Origin: G963667855 sp963667855
GTDB lineage: Bacteria > Planctomycetota > Phycisphaerae > UBA1845
Direction: 5' to 3'
Assembly: GCA_963667855.2 (NCBI GenBank)
Contig: CAXXKI010000012.1
Location: 62,001-126,000 of the forward strand
Length of the DNA: 64,000 bases
The notes under the pieces were generated by a model that was not told the origin of the DNA, did not search any database, and saw nothing but the letters and a program-made list of their open reading frames with translations. A program made the translations under genes and the position numbers. Each line of letters opens with the position of its first letter. The first letter of the stretch is position 1. This document shows, piece after piece, positions 23,719 through 36,500 of the stretch.

Positions 23719-24831
23719 ATGAATTCGAAGATAAAAGCTTTAGTTGTGGAAGACGATTTGAAAATCCAGGAAGAAATAGAGGACGTGCTTGGCCTACTGG
23801 GGCACGATTTCGACTGGGCTGAAAGTCAGCAGGAAGCCCGCGAGTTGATCGAACAGAATGGTTACCACTACGTTCTTGCCGATCTGGAAATTCCATCACG
23901 AACCGGTCGCGGGTTTGCCAAGATCGAATACGGCAAGAAACTGGTTGAACAGATTCAACAGATCAAAGGTCGCGGTGTCATTCCGGTTATCCTCATGACG
24001 GCTCATCACATGAATGGCCTGAATCTGGCTATCGAACTGTTGGGTAATGGTGTGATGGACTTTATTTCTAAGCCGTTCGGCGACGGTACATCGGGCAAGA
24101 GTTTACCGCAGGTTATTCAGGGCGTTATTGAGAAACACCGTAAAGCGTTTCCTCCGGGCACGTTGCCAAGTGATCCACCAGGGAGATTCGCTGGTGGTAA
24201 GTTAGTCTTCTACTCTGACCATATAGAGTTGGATGGTGAAATAATTCTGGAACAAGATGCCCCGGGCCATTCGTGGGAGATTATGCAAGTACTCCGCACT
24301 CCGCGAGAAAACGGCAAACTTCCCCGGTTGAGCGCCCCGAGATTAGCGAAAGCTATAGATCCACAATGGCCGCTTTCGGATGGAGCTATTAATTCCTGTA
24401 TCCATACGCTCCGATCCAATATCTCCGAAACCATGCTGGTTAACGGTAACATTACTGTTGGCCGCGACGACGTTATCGCCAACGGCGGTAAAGGTTACCA
24501 TCTGGCCGATTGGTTAGTGATTGAAAGCCACGATGGTGATCTTAGAGCTTCAAGTGGCGATTCTGTGGTTTCACCCGTTGGTGGTGTATCCTGCTTGGAA
24601 GCGGAAACGGCTGTTACTGGCCAGGAGCCGTTGACGGATCGTCAGTACTGGATTCTGGAGCAACTACGCCAAGGGATGCAAATCACGCGCCGTATGGTTG
24701 AGAAGCAATTCAGCGTTAAAGACAAACAGGCAAAACGGGAACTTGCTGGACTGTCCAGTCGAGGAATGATTGAGTTTATTCGGAAGCCTCGGCCGGGGTA
24801 TTATGTGTTGATTAGTAAAGAGGTTCGTTGA
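23719..24831 (+). CDS. Response regulator with two winged-helix regions
   Basis: 370 residues. The receiver domain (1-~140) has the acidic pair V-E-D-D, phospho-acceptor Asp55 in L-A-D-L-E-I-P, M-T-A and S-K-P-F. Residues ~170-265 include an R-x-A-K-A-I-D...I-N-S-C-I-H-T-L-R-S-N-I stretch typical of an OmpR-type winged helix. Residues ~295-370 (L-T-D-R-Q-Y-W-I-L-E-Q-L...K-R-E-L-A-G-L-S-S-R-G-M-I-E) form a second helix-turn-helix. GAGGGG precedes the ATG. It closes the ATPase/kinase operon and probably controls a promoter elsewhere or its own. Confidence 0.8.
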   Translation: MNSKIKALVVEDDLKIQEEIEDVLGLLGHDFDWAESQQEARELIEQNGYHYVLADLEIPSRTGRGFAKIEYGKKLVEQIQQIKGRGVIPVILMTAHHMNGLNLAIELLGNGVMDFISKPFGDGTSGKSLPQVIQGVIEKHRKAFPPGTLPSDPPGRFAGGKLVFYSDHIELDGEIILEQDAPGHSWEIMQVLRTPRENGKLPRLSAPRLAKAIDPQWPLSDGAINSCIHTLRSNISETMLVNGNITVGRDDVIANGGKGYHLADWLVIESHDGDLRASSGDSVVSPVGGVSCLEAETAVTGQEPLTDRQYWILEQLRQGMQITRRMVEKQFSVKDKQAKRELAGLSSRGMIEFIRKPRPGYYVLISKEVR

Positions 24832-24994
24832 AACGAGGTTGAGTGATTAGTTGTCTGGAAAACGGTATTGGTTATCTACTTGTTTGAGCTGTTTTGATTG
24901 GTTATGGTTATTTATGATGACTGATGCCCATAATGAGGGGGCCGTAGCGAGTTATCTGTAGGCTGAATATTAGATTGGTAACACGAGTACCCGC

Positions 24995-27079
24995 ATGAAA
25001 GTAAACGAGGAAGACAACCGACGTCGATGGCTTCGATGGGGTATACCCTTTTTAGTTGGAATCCTTGCTCTTACCGTATTCGTGCTTACTCTCGCCCCAA
25101 CTGTTACCGCCGAAGATAGTGGTGAGCTGATCGCTGCTGCCTGGCATTTCGGGGTTCCACATCCTCCCGGCTATCCGCTGTGGACGATACTTTGCGGGAT
25201 TTTTACACATCTTGTTCCTATCGGTTCGATCGCTTTCCGAGCAAATCTGTTCTCAGCGGTATGTAGTGCCGGGGCGGCAACGGTGGTTTATGCCGCTTTG
25301 CGGGAGTTGAAGCTGTCTCAGCTTGTATGTGCAAGTGCGTCGCTTGTGTTCGTTTGGTGCCGTTGGTCCTGGTCGCAAAGCGTTATTACCGAGGTTTACG
25401 GCCTGAATACATTACTTACGGCGGCGATTTTCTGGTGTGGTTTAAGGTGGTACGCTACGAGGGATCGAAAGATTCTGGTCTGGGCGTCCCTGTTTCTGGG
25501 ATTGGGGATGTCAAACCATCACACCATCGGCTTATGCGGGATGACGGTGGCCGTCTGGATTCTTCTGCAACAACCGGCTCTATTCAAGCAATGGCGGTTA
25601 ATCCTGCTTAGCGTCGGAGCGTTCATAGTCGGCCTGTTACCTTATATATACCTGCCAATCAGCGCTTCGAGCGAACCCGTAATCAATTGGGGGGATCCTT
25701 CAACGCCACAACGGTTCTGGGAACATGTTTCTCGGGATCAGTATGGCGCTTTGGGCCCTATGAAGGTGGTTGAGCCAACGTCGGCAGCCAGGTTGTGTGG
25801 GCAAATTGGGTATCTTACGGATTCGCTAGTCGATGATATGACGATCTATTTGGCGATAACCTCATTGGGCGGACTTGTGCTAATGGTTGCTCAACGAAGG
25901 TGGCGGTGGCCATTTGTGCTGGTGGTTTTGTGGATTGCTTGTACTGGAATTCTGTTTGCCTTGCTTGCGAATTACGATTTGGATCGAACCTCTCGGTGGG
26001 CCATGCGGGTATTCTTGATCCCGGTTCCTCTGGGGTTTGTAGTTGCTCTTGCTGTTTTCATGGATTGGGTTGTTGGGATTGTCCGGGACAGGTTCTCCGG
26101 GAAGGGTATTCTTTCAACGCTGCTGGTGGGAGTACTCGTCTTAACTGGGCCAGCAGTACAAGTCGTAAGTCATTGGCGGCAATGCGATTACTCGAATTAT
26201 TGGTACGCATATGATCACGCACAGAACATGCTGGAGTGCATGTTGCCCAACTCAATGATTTTTCCGTCTGGAGATCACAGTGCGTTTCCGCTGGTTTACC
26301 TGGTATTGGTGGAAGAAAAACGGCCTGATGTTTTGATCGCCGACATCTACGGCTACGTGAGTCCGGAGTTGTACAAGGATCGTCCGGTTGATAGCCAGGA
26401 CGCGCCGTTAACTTGGGTAATCAAGAAGCAGCGTCGGCCGGTGTATTTCACAACCAAGAAGGCTTCGCCAGTCCCTGATGTTTCCTGGGAGCAGGCGGGA
26501 ATTCTATATCATTTATTGCCGGAAGGTATACCATTTGACAATGAAGAGATACTGGAAAAATGTAATTACAGGAATATTTTCGATTCATGTCCAGGAGTAG
26601 TGGATTTTGGTGCGGATCATATTCTATGTGATTACGAGATCTTTATGGGATTGGAGGAACTGGAAAAAGGACTCCTCGAACCTGCTACGCGCCACTTCAT
26701 CTCGGCAACAGGCCATGGTAGTGGAATAAAGGAGGTTTTTAACAACATTGGCAGCGCGTTGGGAGAACAGGGATTTGACGAAAACGCTATTGAGTATTTC
26801 AAGCAGGCAGCTTCGCTAGATACGCGTTATGCGCTACCTAGGTGGAACCTTTTCCGTACGTACAAGGTGCTTCGTGATTGGCCGCAGGCGAAATATTGGC
26901 TAAAGCAGATAATTGCTGCAACTCCAGATGATTACAGGGCTTACGGGGAGATGGGGTTTGTGCAGAAACAACTAGGAAATACCAATCAGGCTGTTGACTA
27001 TTGGCAGGAGTCGTTACGTCTCAATCCTGCCCAATATGCCATTGTCGATGCATTATCACGAACAACGTGCTCTGAGTAA
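24995..27079 (+). CDS. DUF2723 (TMEM260-like) membrane protein with TPRs
   Basis: 694 residues. The N-terminal ~430 residues hold about ten membrane helices. The family signature T-A-E-D-S-G-E-L-I-A-A-A-W and G-V-P-H-P-P-G-Y-P-L-W sits in the first periplasmic loop, with a conserved acidic residue as in GT-C glycosyltransferases. DUF2723/TMEM260 proteins are O-mannosyltransferases in animals; the bacterial substrate is unknown. The last ~140 residues are TPR-like (F-N-N-I-G-S-A-L-G-E-Q-G-F...A-I-E-Y-F-K-Q-A). It lies upstream of the giant surface-protein operon, so glycosylating exported proteins is a possible role, by inference only. Confidence 0.85.
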   Translation: MKVNEEDNRRRWLRWGIPFLVGILALTVFVLTLAPTVTAEDSGELIAAAWHFGVPHPPGYPLWTILCGIFTHLVPIGSIAFRANLFSAVCSAGAATVVYAALRELKLSQLVCASASLVFVWCRWSWSQSVITEVYGLNTLLTAAIFWCGLRWYATRDRKILVWASLFLGLGMSNHHTIGLCGMTVAVWILLQQPALFKQWRLILLSVGAFIVGLLPYIYLPISASSEPVINWGDPSTPQRFWEHVSRDQYGALGPMKVVEPTSAARLCGQIGYLTDSLVDDMTIYLAITSLGGLVLMVAQRRWRWPFVLVVLWIACTGILFALLANYDLDRTSRWAMRVFLIPVPLGFVVALAVFMDWVVGIVRDRFSGKGILSTLLVGVLVLTGPAVQVVSHWRQCDYSNYWYAYDHAQNMLECMLPNSMIFPSGDHSAFPLVYLVLVEEKRPDVLIADIYGYVSPELYKDRPVDSQDAPLTWVIKKQRRPVYFTTKKASPVPDVSWEQAGILYHLLPEGIPFDNEEILEKCNYRNIFDSCPGVVDFGADHILCDYEIFMGLEELEKGLLEPATRHFISATGHGSGIKEVFNNIGSALGEQGFDENAIEYFKQAASLDTRYALPRWNLFRTYKVLRDWPQAKYWLKQIIAATPDDYRAYGEMGFVQKQLGNTNQAVDYWQESLRLNPAQYAIVDALSRTTCSE

Positions 27080-27546
27080 TCCGATTTCTTTGACGATGTG
27101 GAGTTTTAGGTTGCTGGAGACCTGTTGTACATGGCAAAGAAAACGTAATGCGGGCTGAGAATTATTCATGTCCGCTTTTAATATCGGATGCCGTGTTAAT
27201 ATTACGAACAGGCGTTTTAATTGCGTTTATCATAGTTCGGTTTGTGTTTAGACGAATACCGGCGCGTCTTTTTTGGAAAAGGTCTGTAGCTTTAGATGGG
27301 AGCCCGCAAAGAAATAGTTGATGATTTCCAGTCTGGCTTTAGGTGGCTGGAGCAGTTTGCGTAAGCATTGGATGAAAAAAGCCTTGATTATAAAAAAACG
27401 AAAATAACTCGCTCGGTGTTTGGAAAATGCCAATGCAATCGATAATATCGGTATAGTACCAACACGTTTAATAAATAGGTGATCTTCAATCTATTTCACT
27501 TCATGAGATATAGGTTGGGTTAGTTGTCAAATTCGGGAGTATTGTT
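27080..27546. other. Intergenic region before giant surface gene
   Basis: About 470 bp. A 61-codon minus-strand frame (27248-27433) is open but lacks a ribosome-binding site and known motifs, so I do not call it. GGGAGT at 27535-27540 serves the ATG at 27547. Confidence 0.4.
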
Positions 27547-30500
27547 ATGATGAGGAAGCGATTTTTTATTTCTCTGGTTCTTCTTGCTTTTAGTCTGCTT
27601 GTATTACCAAGTCACGCTCAAGCGGACTGTAACGGTAATGGCGTGGCGGATGCCACGGATATAGCCGAGGGTACAAGCCAGGACTGCAACGAAAATGGTG
27701 TTCCGGACGAGTGCGACATCGCCGAAGGAACCAGCTTAGATTTAAACAGCAACGGTATTCCTGATGAATGTATTTGCCTGATAGCCGACGCCGATTGTAG
27801 CGGTGCAGTTGGTGGTGGTGATATTGCTAAGGTAATGAATTCCGGTAATTGGCTCAAGCTATGTCCTGAGGCTTTCGACCCGAGAGCGGACGTTAATCAA
27901 GATGGTATGGTTAACGATCTCGATAAGGATACGATAACCGCTCCAGGAACTTGGGGGACGGGGAACGGATATCATTGCGAATGCGAGGTTCCGACATGTC
28001 AAACTATTATTGATTGTAACTACAACAATATTCCAGATAGCTGGGATATTGATCAAGGTACAAGTGCTGACTGTAATAATAATAGTATTCCCGATGAGTG
28101 CGATATTGCCGGCGGAATAAGTAATGACTGTGACTTAAACGGTATTCCCGACCAATGTCAGTTCGATTGCGACGGAGACGGTATCGCGGATGCTTGTGAG
28201 ATATTAAGCGGTAACGAAAGTGATTGTAATGCAAACAATATACCTGATTCGTGCGATTTGGCCGGTGGGTATAATGTAAGTCAGTGGGCTAATTCTGTCA
28301 TTGGTTACAGTTCGCAGGCCAATTGGGGAGGGACAATGGGCCATGCGGTTCAGGCTACTGGGGTTCCGGATGTAACCGCGTATGGTTTGAATCCTATGGC
28401 TTGGACGCCATATTCCTCTACAGCAAGTGAGTATATAACCCTGGGTTACGCTGATTCTGTTTATGCGACAGGCGTATCAATCGTTGAGACTTGCGGCAAT
28501 GGGTTTGTTACTCAAGTTGACTTGGTGGATGAAGACGATCAACTGCATACTGTTTGGACTGGTACAGATACCACGGATTGTTCAAGCAACTTTGCCAATT
28601 GTAGTATCGATACGCTAAACCTCACCTGGGCGTCGACTTCCTATTTGGTTAAGGGCGTGAAAATCACTATTGACGCTACGCACCACACTGTTGACTACAG
28701 TGATGATCACGAACAAATCGACGCGGTTCAACTGCATGGTACGCCCGCGCTTCATCCAGATTGCAACGATAATGGTATACCGGACGAGTGCGATATAAGC
28801 TCAGGCGGGAGCAGTACCGACGCAAACGGCGACGGCATTCCCGATGAGTGTGGCTGCAGAAACGAGGATGTCAATTGCGATGGTTATGTGGATGTTGGGG
28901 ATGTCCTGATTTACAACGCGCCGTCGAATAAGAATCATATGTGTGCGGATGCCGGTAATCCTCGAACCGATGTTAATCGCGACGGTATGGTTAACGACTT
29001 CGATTTAGATGCAATCAGAGATCCTGCGGTTTTCAATACCGGTAATACGTTCGGATGCGGATGTGATGTCCCGGTTTGTGCGGTAACTCCAGACTGTAAC
29101 ACCAACGGTATTCCGGACAGTTGGGATATACATCAGGGAACCAGCTTAGACTGCAACAATAACAGTATTCCTGACGAATGCGATATTTCCAGTAACACCA
29201 GTACCGATTGTGACAGCAATGGGGTCCCCGATGACTGCCAGTGGGATTGCGATGGCGACGGCATCTATGATCCCTGCGAAATAGCCATGGGTATGGATAT
29301 TGACTGTGACAATAACGGTTTCCCGGACTCCTGTGATGTGGCCGGTGGGTTCGCGTTTATCCAGTGGGCGGATTCCGTCGCGGAGTATAGTTCACAGTAC
29401 GATGACGGTTCGACCGATTCCTGGCATGCGACGCAGGCATTGGGCAAACCAGACGTTCGGGAGCACGGTGACAATGAGCTGGCCTGGGCGACGTTAAATG
29501 CCGACGATGGAGCGGAGTATATCATTCTTAACTATACGCATCCTGTTTTTGCCACAGGTGCAACGGTTGTCGAGAGTATGGCTCCAGGTTTCGTTACCCA
29601 GATAGATGCAGTTGACCTGGACGATCAGTTACACACGGTATGGAGCGGTTCGGATACGGCTAATTGCACATTGCCCTTACCGCAATGTGAAATCGGTGAG
29701 TTAGTGGTCAACTGGACGAAAACCGCTTACGTGGTTAAAGGTTTGAAGGTTACCATCGACACGACCCATATGACCGATGTCTGGGAAGAGATCGACGCGG
29801 TGGCCCTGCATGGCGAGTTGCCTCCTCAAACCGATTGCAACGGTAACGGTATATGTGACAAATGTGAATTGGACTGCAACGAAAATGGTATTCCGGACGA
29901 GTGCGATATGGCTGCGGGAACCAGCGCTGATATTGACTCAAACGGTATCCCGGATGAGTGTTATGACGCGGAGACTTTAGCCGCTTATCTTAATGACGAA
30001 TATCTTTGCGAAGATCCTTACGATGCCATGACCTTTGCAAATCATAACGTAGTATATTGCGGTTGTGGCACTGGGGATTACTGGTTAGATTATCCTATTG
30101 ATGGTTATCGATGTACAACGACGGTGTATCCATATATCGATCCCCCCGTTGTGTATGATCCCGGTGCCCCCCCCCACCATGGTGCATGGCACCCGGTCTA
30201 TATATGTATAATTCAAGGATGGTATTTCTGTTATTATGGTGGTGGACCATTCCACGCAGATAGAAAGGAATGTTGCCCCGTTGGTAGTCCGTGTTCTGAA
30301 GTCGATGGGTGCTGTCGGGCACCGGAAACGGATTGTGGAGGGCGATGTTGTAATATGCTTTATAGCGACTGTTTGTGTAGGTATGATGGTGTTTTGGGCG
30401 ATTGCTGGGAAGGCACGGACAAAGCCATATCCGGAGTGTGTTTGCCAAAGGATCGGGATGACGGTCTTTACTGTAACGGTCTTCAATATTGGGGACCGGA

Positions 30501-33500
30501 CGTTACTAGTTCAGGTTTATGGACTGTGATGAAAACACACTATGATTGTCCAGCCGATATGATATGCCGCGAATACAATCCACTTGATGCCAGTTCCCCT
30601 GGAGGACGCAAGCATGTATTTTGTGGAGAATGTGAAAAAGATAGCGATTGTTTGGGGTATTACCAACAAGGAGGCCAGCCGGAGGGGTGTGCCAGTCCAC
30701 GATGTAAGGAAGTCGCCGGTCATTACGCCGGTGCCGGGTATGCGGATGGTGGGTATTACGTACACGAAACAGCGTGTGTATACGATGAGACCTCCCCGGG
30801 TTGTGATGATGGCAATGATTGTACCATAGACTTATGTGTGCCTTTGGACAATGATGGTAGTGGCAGTGGTTTTACCTGTATTTTTGAATCGAATTGCGAT
30901 GATGGTGAATTCTGCAATGGAATCGAGGAGTGCGGCGAAGACGGCAATTGTATTCCTGGGGAGAATCCATGCGCAGGCCAGGAGGGACGCGAAAATTGCG
31001 ACGAGTTCTATGACGTTTGTCATGGATGCGATGAAGATAATCGAGATCCCTACTTCTGCAATGGTGTGGAGTATTGTCGATACGATCCGAACACGGGAAC
31101 ATGGTCCTGGGTTAGTCCTGGTCCGCCGTGTGGGGACTGGGAGGAGTGTTCGGAAGAGGAACGCCGGTGCATAAGTTGTGCGGAACGATGCAGTGACGGT
31201 CTTGTCTGTACGGGAATAGAAGAATGCGACGAAAACGGGTTGTGTGTACCCGCAACTCCGGTCGATCTGTGTGCCGGTACGGGGCTTTGTTGCGTGGAGG
31301 CTCCGGAAACAGAAGAAGGATATGTTTGTACGGATTTCTGGCCTAACCCCCGCACTCCAAGTGAAGATTCGATTATCCCCGTGGATGGGGCTACAGACAT
31401 ACCTCTTCGAGGCTTGACTTTGTCCTGGGATAGGATTCCGGAGGCGGAATTCTATTCGATCTGTATTTTCAAGGATGGATCAAACAGCGCGGCTGTTACT
31501 CCGCTGCAAGTCGATAATCCTGACTCAGGTGATACTGTAAGTGCACAAATCTCGATTAATGACGAGCTTGAACCGGGGCAGCTTTACAATTGGAGCATTA
31601 CGGTAGTCGATAATGAGAGGGACTGTGCGGAAGGAGTTTACGGGCCGGAAGATTGGCGAAGCTCTTCTACGGAATCTCGCGGTTTTACGACAACCACGAT
31701 GGCCGACAATTGCTTACTTGGTATTCCAAGAAGTCTACATGTTACTTTGGCTAATCCCGAGAATCCTGGTGTTCCAAGTAATAAAGAAGCCGGCGTAGGG
31801 TATCCGTTAGGTAATTTCAAATGGGAGGGGGACTCAAAAGCGCAGGTTTACCATTTATTCTTGAGTGAGAATGAACACGATTTTAACGGTGACGGATTGA
31901 GACCAAATGATCACTTGAACCATGGTTTACACAAGGGGGAGTTTGAAGAAACGGAAATCAACGATCTCGAAATAACGCTCCAACCGGGCACTACTTATTA
32001 TTGGCAGGTGGCGGCGAAATCCCAATATTGTAAGGGTGATGATGACGGTATAGATACGCTCTCTGTGGTATCGTACAGCGAGGTTTTCAAATTCTATACA
32101 AGTTCCGATCCTAATGATAATAACTGCCCCGATTCTATAGCTAAACCGGAAACACCTATAGATCCGCGTCCCAAAATCAACTCGAACGACGCTTCATCTG
32201 AAGATTTAGCGTTGAGTTGGTCTCGGAGCGAGAATGCGTCTTCTTACACATTGACCATATCCGGTTTTTCTGGATACGACCATGACCATGTGGAGGTCGA
32301 CGTAAAACAAACACCGGATGGAGAACGTCCGGCGTATACAATCCCCAGTGCATACGTGCAACCGCTGACAACCTACAATTGGTCGGTCCTTGCGGTCAAC
32401 GAAAACAAGGATTGTGAGTTATATGACGAGGCACAAAGTAGTGATTGGCAATTTACCACTTGCGCTGCGGAGTATTCAGAATTTCCGTCCGTGGACGATC
32501 CGGAAGATGGAGCTACTGACGTTTCTTTGACCAGCGGGTTAACCTGGATCAGTGATGATGACTATGCTTATTTTAACCTTTATGCTGGTAAATTTAACTG
32601 CGGATTATCGACGGTTAGCCTGGAGGGATTAACGGCTATAGATTCGGGAGACGGTACGTATCCAGAGATTCTCAAGCTTGACGAAGTAACCGTCGCAGGG
32701 ACGAGCAAATATGTCTGGCCTAACCCGGAATTTCCCCCAGTAAATATGAATAGAAAAATCTGGGACAAGAACGAGAACTACGAATGGCGGGTCGAAGCTT
32801 ATTATTATGACGAATGTGGTGGTATTGTATCCGAACCTGCGGCTTCTGAAGTTTGGAGATTTGCCACAATTGACGATTGTGGTGGATTCCCCACTTCACC
32901 TTCTCTCGCCAGTAATCCTGAACCAATTGACAACGCGGTAGATGTCCCGGTGACCGGACAGTCCGTGACCTTGGGGTGGAAGCCGCACGGTGAATACGCA
33001 AGAATCCAAATAGGGTTAGAAGATGATCCTGCTACGATGGTCTGGTTGGAGCCGTCAGATAGCGAAATCAGTTGTGATTACCCGGGTTGGTTCTCTACTG
33101 CGGGTTTAGCCTGGAAAGAAATCTCGGTTTCCAGCAGCATCTTCCCTATTGATACAAATACGAAATACTATTGGCGAGTCGAAACCCGTAATGCCTGTGG
33201 CGACGAGATAAGAGACGCGGTTCCTGTAGATAGTTGGGAATTCACTACGGCAGACGTATGTACTGATCCTGGCAAAGTGCCGACACCGAGAAACGTTTAT
33301 CCGTACAACGGCGCTCAAGGGCTATCGGCAGGAACGCAATGGTTGCGGTGGAAAACGACAAACAACAGCTACGGTTTTGACCGGTTTGAAGTATATTTGG
33401 GAACGAGTGAACATAATCTCGCTCATGTCAAAACTATAAAAAGTTCATCACCGACCGGTTGGACTGTGCCGGTAACCTTGGAGCCTGCGACGAAATATTA

Positions 33501-36500
33501 CTGGAAAGTTAAAGCGTGCGCAAAAGGCTGTTATCATCAGGATTTGACACCTGCCAGCGGAGTGACAACTTGGTTCAGTACGTGCGATTCGGTGCAGTCT
33601 GAAGTGTTCACCGGCCAGTATCCTGCCGATGGCGAACAGGGTGTCGTAATCCAAAAACCGGGAGATGGTGGGGCGGTAGAAAACCTTCCGCTGATCCTGC
33701 GCTGGACTCATCCGGAGGGTGTAGAGACGGACGGATATCGTATCTCATTCGGAAAAGCCCGTGAAAGTATGACCACGTTGGGATACCAGTGGGTTTCCTG
33801 TGAGGATGGTGAGTGCTCCTGGGAACTTCCTGCGGGAATCGCATTGGAACTGGGGACGGAATACGCCTGGCAGGTGAAGGCGTTTGTTTACGACAGTTGC
33901 GGTAATGTAAGCGGAGTGTTTGGTGATCGCTGGACGTTTCAGACCATGTTCGACTGCAATAATAACGGCCTGTCGGACCTATGGGATGTTATCAATGGTT
34001 ATAGCATCGACGAGGATTCAAACCGTGTGCCGGATGAATGTAATCTATGCGATCTTAACAGGGTGTTCACTACTGACGACGATTTCGCTGACGGCGATAA
34101 GGCGGAATTCCTGAATGTGATTCAAGATTCGAATAAGCTTACTCTTGCCACAAGTGCGGGAGGGGTAAAACCTCTACCGTTTATCTGGGTTCCGGCAACT
34201 AACCGAGGAACCGTAGTAAAAATCAATACCGAAACGGGTGAGATACTCGGCGAGTATTTGACTGCTCCCGAGTACGCAGATATGGATCCAAATCGAGTGG
34301 AGCCGAGTCCGTCGCGCACAGCGGTGGATTTGCTGGGGAATGTTTGGGTTTCCAATAACGGAGATTGGAATAACAGCTTGGACGCTAGTTCTATTGAAGA
34401 GACTAGCTCCGTTACGCGCGTTGCACTGAATGAAGGAGGATACTGTACGGATCGTAACGATGACGAATTCATCGATACATCATCCGGATTGGGTGACATA
34501 TTGGGGTGGCCAAACAATCCAGACGGCGATCCACCTTATCCTGATGACAAAGGTGGTGTAAGTACTGCGGTAGACGAATGCATCATAGACTATGTACGGG
34601 CATGCGGACGAAACTTTGGCGAGGATTGCATAGCATCTTTGCATAGCGTAGAGACACTGGCAATCGACTCAAACAACGACATCTGGATAGGGAGTGCAGC
34701 AGGTTGTCCTGGCTGTAGCTCTGCTGGCTGTGCTGGTGGCCCACATATGAAGCTTAAGGGTGATCTGGGCATGAATCCAGAAGACCGCGTTCTCACCTGG
34801 TCAACCTATTACGGAACTCGAGGTGGTGGTGGCGGATTAATAGACGCAGATGGTTTACTGTGGTCGGGGGGGGAGTCTTGTGGTATCCAATGTGACCCTG
34901 CGGGGAACCCTGAGCTTTGTGGCGAAGGGTACGGTATGACCGACCATTGCTACCAATCTTTACTCGTATTTGAACCTGATGCTTATAGTTTCTTCGAACC
35001 CGGAAGCGGAACACCTCTTTTCCTGGAATCGGATTACAACGAATGTCATGTATCTACGGGGATTCCCGATGACTCGGTTGCGGTTATCGTTCGTTCATTA
35101 GCGATGAATCCTGTTGACGGAACTGTTTGGGCAACACCTTGGAATGGGGATTTTCTATACGAATTCGAGGTATCCAGAGATGAATCAGCAACAACTCCGA
35201 ATAAGACAAGAATAGCGGTTTACAAGCGTGATTTGGTTAAACCTGCTAATGTTAACAAAGCAGTCGATAGTGGCGTTTTGACTATCGACACGAATGAAAC
35301 TTTCTGGATTATCGCTAGAAACACATTGGACCACGAAGGTTATAGTGAGAACGCGTACAGCGTGGTTCGTTACCGAAAAAACTCTGACGATTCTAATATG
35401 GAAGAAGAAGCAAGGATTCCGCTTAAATACGCTAAGGCAAACACTGATGACGTGACTAGCGACGATTGTATATCCAACTGCAGCTTACACTGCAGCGATT
35501 CGTACCCCAATGAATGCAGTTCCTATTGCGTATGCTGCGAAGATCCCACGGGTATATCTATCGATGCGAATGGTAACGTCTGGATTACGTGCGAAGAGTC
35601 AAACAATGTTATGCGGGTAAATAGCAGCAGTAATGAAGTGGATATGGTTATCTCCCTTCAACATGATGACGATTTATGTGCTGACAATCCTGATGCTAGT
35701 TGTTGCCTCTTAGCTGATCGATATTGTGAGGAAAACCCTGATTTTGAGTGTTGCAACCTGGCGGACGACCATTGTGAAAAGTATCACAACGATCCGTGTT
35801 GTCTGATGTATGACAGATCGTCGTATTGTGCGCTGAATCCGGATTATGCTTGCTGTAATGTAACCTGCCATGAATCGCAGGAGGACGAACTGGATGAAGT
35901 ATGCTGCCGTACGTTTGATGGATTATACAAGGCTGCCCATCCGGAATCCCCCTGTTTTAAAGATGCAGGTCCTTCTGGTTTTAACAACATGACAGGGATG
36001 ATCACTTTGGCCGCAGCCAAGACGGGGCATTGGTCTACAGTTCACGATTCCAGGATTGTCGGTAATCAGTGGGGTGGAATCAGTTGGAACCAGGAGGCTG
36101 AAAGTTGCACGGCCGACGAATCTACAGGGCTGGTTGTTTACATACGTGTCGCGGACACCATGGCGGAACTGCGGAACCTGCCCTTTACAGAGGTTTCTGA
36201 TCTGGAGGACGATAGCAACGACTGTATAGTAGAATTCTCGGCTGGCCAGTTCACGGGGCGCTTTATTGAGATAGAAGTTACTTTCGACGCAGACGGGAAT
36301 TTCCCTGAACTCTGGGATCTTACTATCACCACAAGCGATGCTACCATCGGAGCTGGTAATGTTGAGTTGCAATCCGTGTTTGTTTTTGCTAACGCCGAAG
36401 AGGTAGGGGAATACGGTTCCTTTGAAGCTTGCCTGAATATGATGGACGGAGAACCAATAACGGCCTCAGTTTGTGCTATGGCCGGAACATGGCGAAAAGG

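Noticed and set aside
27248..27433. 61-codon minus frame
   Set aside because: Open but without ribosome-binding site, domain or conserved context; likely chance in AT-rich sequence.
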